Positions 60,537-64,000 of a DNA stretch of 64,000 nucleotides are shown piece by piece. Source of the DNA: Lacticaseibacillus sharpeae JCM 1186 = DSM 20505 (GTDB taxonomy: Bacteria; Bacillota; Bacilli; Lactobacillales; Lactobacillaceae); contig NZ_AYYO01000055.1 in the NCBI RefSeq assembly GCF_001436225.1, forward strand, positions 62,001-126,000, written 5' to 3'. Position 1 is the first letter of the stretch. Each line of letters opens with the position of its first letter. A program made the position numbers and the translations under genes. The notes under the pieces were generated by a model. That model was not told where the DNA came from. It made no database searches and saw nothing but the letters and a program-made list of their open reading frames with translations.

Positions 60537-61650
60537 TGTTTGCCTCCAATTGAATGCTGGTTAAAAGTTTCTCGACATCGGTGCCCACCACGGTGATGTG
60601 CCCCATCTTCCGTCCCGGCCGGACCGCCGCCTTCCCGTAATCGTGCAGGTGCCACTCAGGGTGCTGGGACCATTGCTGCAAGGCCGCGGGCAGGTCCGAA
60701 CCGAGCAGGTTGCGCATCACGGCCGGTGCATATTGGGTGATGGGCGGAATCGGCAAACCGCAAATACTCAGGATGTGGGCGGCAAATTGGGACACGTTGC
60801 ACGCCTCGATGGAGTAATGTCCGGAGTTGTGCGGCCGCGGTGCCAATTCGTTCACCATGATTTGATCGCCACGGGCAAATAGTTCGATGCCCAGTACCCC
60901 GCGTAAATTCAGTTCGCGGGCGATCACCGTTGCTACGTGCTGCACCGTTTTCTGCAGCGCCGGCGTCAAGTCGGGGGCTGGGGCAATCGTTGTGTGCAGA
61001 ATGTGGTGGGCGTGCTGATTTTGCACAATCGGGAAAATCCGCACTTGGTCGCGCCCATCACGCGTAACCATGACGGATAGTTCCCGGTCAAATTGCTGCC
61101 GTGCCTCCAAAATGCACGGCGCCTGCTGCAACAAGTGCGCCGCGGCGGCTAAATCCGCGGACGAATTCAGGTCCACCTGGCCATGCCCATCGTAGCCGCC
61201 ACTGGTCGTCTTCAAAATGCTCGGGTAACCGATGGCACCAACTGCACCCGCCAGGTCGGCACCATCACTAACTGGCGCAAAGGGCGTCACGGGCAGCCCG
61301 TGTTGTTTCAAGAACGTTTTTTCCCGCACGCGGTCGTCCGTGATGTGAAGCAATACGGTTCCCTGCGGCACGGCCACGATGTCTGCGACTGCTGCTAGGG
61401 CGTCGAGGTCCACGTTCTCGAATTCATACGTGAGTACGTCGCTGCGCTGGGCAAGTTCGCTCAGTGCCGCCCGGTCGTTGTACTCCGCCGTGATTTGAAA
61501 ATCGGCTACCTGTCCGGTTGGCGAATCTGGCGTCGGCTCGAGCACCCCGATGCGATACCCCATCGCGCGGGCTGCCAGTGCGAGCATCCGCCCTAGTTGG
61601 CCGCCACCGATGATGCCAATCGTGGCGGGTGGCAAAATCGGTTTACTCAT
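60526..61650 (-). CDS. purK: N5-carboxyaminoimidazole ribonucleotide synthase
   Basis: PurK makes N5-CAIR from AIR, bicarbonate and ATP. I use the ATG inside the end of purE (8-bp overlap), giving 374 residues: [13 protein letters not shown] at the N-terminus, the ATP-grasp [13 protein letters not shown] and the [18 protein letters not shown] motif. The much longer upstream frame only shadows purE. Confidence 0.96.
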   Translation of the reverse strand: MSKPILPPATIGIIGGGQLGRMLALAARAMGYRIGVLEPTPDSPTGQVADFQITAEYNDRAALSELAQRSDVLTYEFENVDLDALAAVADIVAVPQGTVLLHITDDRVREKTFLKQHGLPVTPFAPVSDGADLAGAVGAIGYPSILKTTSGGYDGHGQVDLNSSADLAAAAHLLQQAPCILEARQQFDRELSVMVTRDGRDQVRIFPIVQNQHAHHILHTTIAPAPDLTPALQKTVQHVATVIARELNLRGVLGIELFARGDQIMVNELAPRPHNSGHYSIEACNVSQFAAHILSICGLPIPPITQYAPAVMRNLLGSDLPAALQQWSQHPEWHLHDYGKAAVRPGRKMGHITVVGTDVEKLLTSIQLEANIDD

Positions 61651-62137
61651 GGAGGCTGGCCCCGCTTTCCCGCGCCTTCTGCGTTTGGGCCGCGCGGTAA
61701 GTATCCAGCTTGGCGGCAACGGTCGCGTCCGTAATGGCCAGCATTTCCGCCGCGTACAGCGCCGCGTTCGTCGCGCCCGCATCACCAATAGCCGTGGTCC
61801 CCACCGGAACACCAGCCGGCATTTGGACGATTGATAGCAAAGAATCGATTCCGGACAATGTTCGGGTTTTAACCGGAACGCCAATCACTGGGACCGTCGT
61901 GTTTGCCGCCAGCATACCCGGCAAATGGGCCGCACCACCAGCCCCCGCGATGATCACCGAATAGCCCTGACTGCGTGCCGTTTTGCCGAACTGCGCCAAC
62001 TCATCCGGCATGCGGTGTGCCGAGATAACCGTGTTCTTATGCGGAATATCAAGTTCTGTCAACACGTTTGCGGCCAATTTCATCACCGGCCAGTCAGAGG
62101 TGCTACCCATCACAACTGCAACCAACAAACCAATCAC
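61643..62137 (-). CDS. purE: N5-CAIR mutase
   Basis: PurE class I converts N5-CAIR to CAIR. The 164 residues show [10 protein letters not shown], the SAHRMPDEL motif with the catalytic His, and [13 protein letters not shown]. The start is GTG with a weak GAAAG site. It is the first gene of the purEKCSQLFMNHD operon; two PurBox-like sites lie about 90-125 bases upstream. Confidence 0.95.
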   Translation of the reverse strand: MIGLLVAVVMGSTSDWPVMKLAANVLTELDIPHKNTVISAHRMPDELAQFGKTARSQGYSVIIAGAGGAAHLPGMLAANTTVPVIGVPVKTRTLSGIDSLLSIVQMPAGVPVGTTAIGDAGATNAALYAAEMLAITDATVAAKLDTYRAAQTQKARESGASLHE

Positions 62138-62224
62138 TTCGCTTTCATTTTGTTGGCCTCAGCCTATCATAGAACGCAAACCAGTTTCAACCGTTTTAAG
62201 AACATTAATTAACTTTAATCCAAA

Positions 62225-62262
62225 TATAGTTCGTGTTTAATCACCGGTTTCCGAACGTTCGG
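62225..62262 (-). promoter_or_regulatory. PurBox pair before the pur operon
   Basis: AAACACGAACTAT (minus strand, 62225-62237) and GTTTCCGAACGTT (plus strand, 62247-62259, within palindrome CCGAACGTTCGG 62251-62262) resemble the Gram-positive PurR box AWWWCCGAACWWT and stand in opposite orientation, as PurBox pairs usually do. A -10-like TATGAT lies nearer purE. PurR would respond to PRPP here. Confidence 0.7.
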
Positions 62263-62349
62263 GTGCACCGATATTACGTATTGATTAAATCAGGACCTAA
62301 ACTTTTTGTGCGGTAGTAGTGCCGAATTTTTTGCGGTAAAATATGCTTA

Positions 62350-62362
62350 TGAAAACGTTTTA
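62350..62362 (+). promoter_or_regulatory. cre site (CcpA) before glpK
   Basis: TGAAAACGTTTTA matches the catabolite-responsive element well, read on the minus strand as TAAAACGTTTTCA against TGWAANCGNTNWCA. It lies right behind the -10-like TATGCT (62342-62347), so CcpA-HPr(Ser-P) would block glpK when glucose is present. Confidence 0.7.
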
Positions 62363-62369
62363 CGGATAA

Positions 62370-63911
<1,542 letters not shown>

Positions 63912-64000
63912 AACGTTCGATATTTTTCTTATGGAATGATGACGATTCCACTATGCAAGCGACGTCTTGCGTAGTAGAATACAGATTGGAGTTACAATAA
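63912..64000 (+). other. Region after glpK, next gene not reached
   Basis: The last 89 bases hold two short hairpins (GGAAT/ATTCC near 63934 and GCAAG/CTTGC near 63957) and a GGAG near the very end that may serve the next gene. No coding frame begins inside the window. Confidence 0.5.

Noticed and set aside
60526-61884. purK with 78 extra N-terminal residues
   Set aside because: The extension overlaps purE in another frame; PurK homologues start at the GIIGGGQLG region, and an ATG stands just before it.

Overview
The window looks like chromosomal DNA of a lactic acid bacterium of the family Lactobacillaceae. The coding sequence is fairly GC-rich for that family, so a genus such as Lacticaseibacillus fits, but the genus cannot be proven from the sequence alone. 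Pointers are a purEKCSQLFMNHD operon with PurBox-like sites, a CcpA-type cre site before glpK, strong AGGAGG ribosome sites, a heme-efflux set like hrtRBA of Lactococcus lactis, an Fst-type toxin locus, and Noc-type nucleoid-occlusion sites. I see no rRNA, tRNA, CRISPR array, prophage or insertion sequence.

Layout. 0-6 kb (minus strand): heme-sensing hrtRBA-like operon with a perfect 15-bp operator, then YxeA, UPF0158, a family 8 glycosyltransferase, a MazG-like hydrolase and an aquaporin. 6-10.5 kb: TetR/aldehyde-reductase-like pair, then a persulfide-detoxification operon (rhodanese, CoA-disulfide reductase fused to rhodanese, CstR-like repressor) behind twin operators. 10.5-31 kb: a chain of small switchable modules, each a one-component regulator (LysR, MarR, TetR) beside reductases, hydrolases or efflux pumps, plus DyP peroxidase, an aldehyde dehydrogenase, an AHL-lactonase-like enzyme and an Fst-like type I toxin-antitoxin locus.

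32-36 kb: a membrane protein plus two-component system, followed by a separate operon of very small membrane proteins. Both promoters carry tandem 11-bp repeats that should bind the response regulator. Two genes of the target operon carry in-frame stop codons. 36-46 kb: tandem HXXEE membrane proteins, a PhlG-like hydrolase with a Crp-like regulator, a TetR plus LepA-paralogue operon in visibly AT-richer DNA, a MerR-controlled reductase operon, and a lipoprotein flavodoxin. 46-50.7 kb: rlmH, then two SLC13/ArsB-like transporter paralogues flanking a serine-recombinase-like gene that has lost its catalytic residues. 50.7-62.3 kb: the complete purine operon. 62.4 kb to the end: glpK.

The most promising points for new biology are the two-component system with its small-protein operon, the TetR-controlled LepA paralogue, the dead resolvase between twin transporters, and the Fst-like locus with its complementary repeat pairs.
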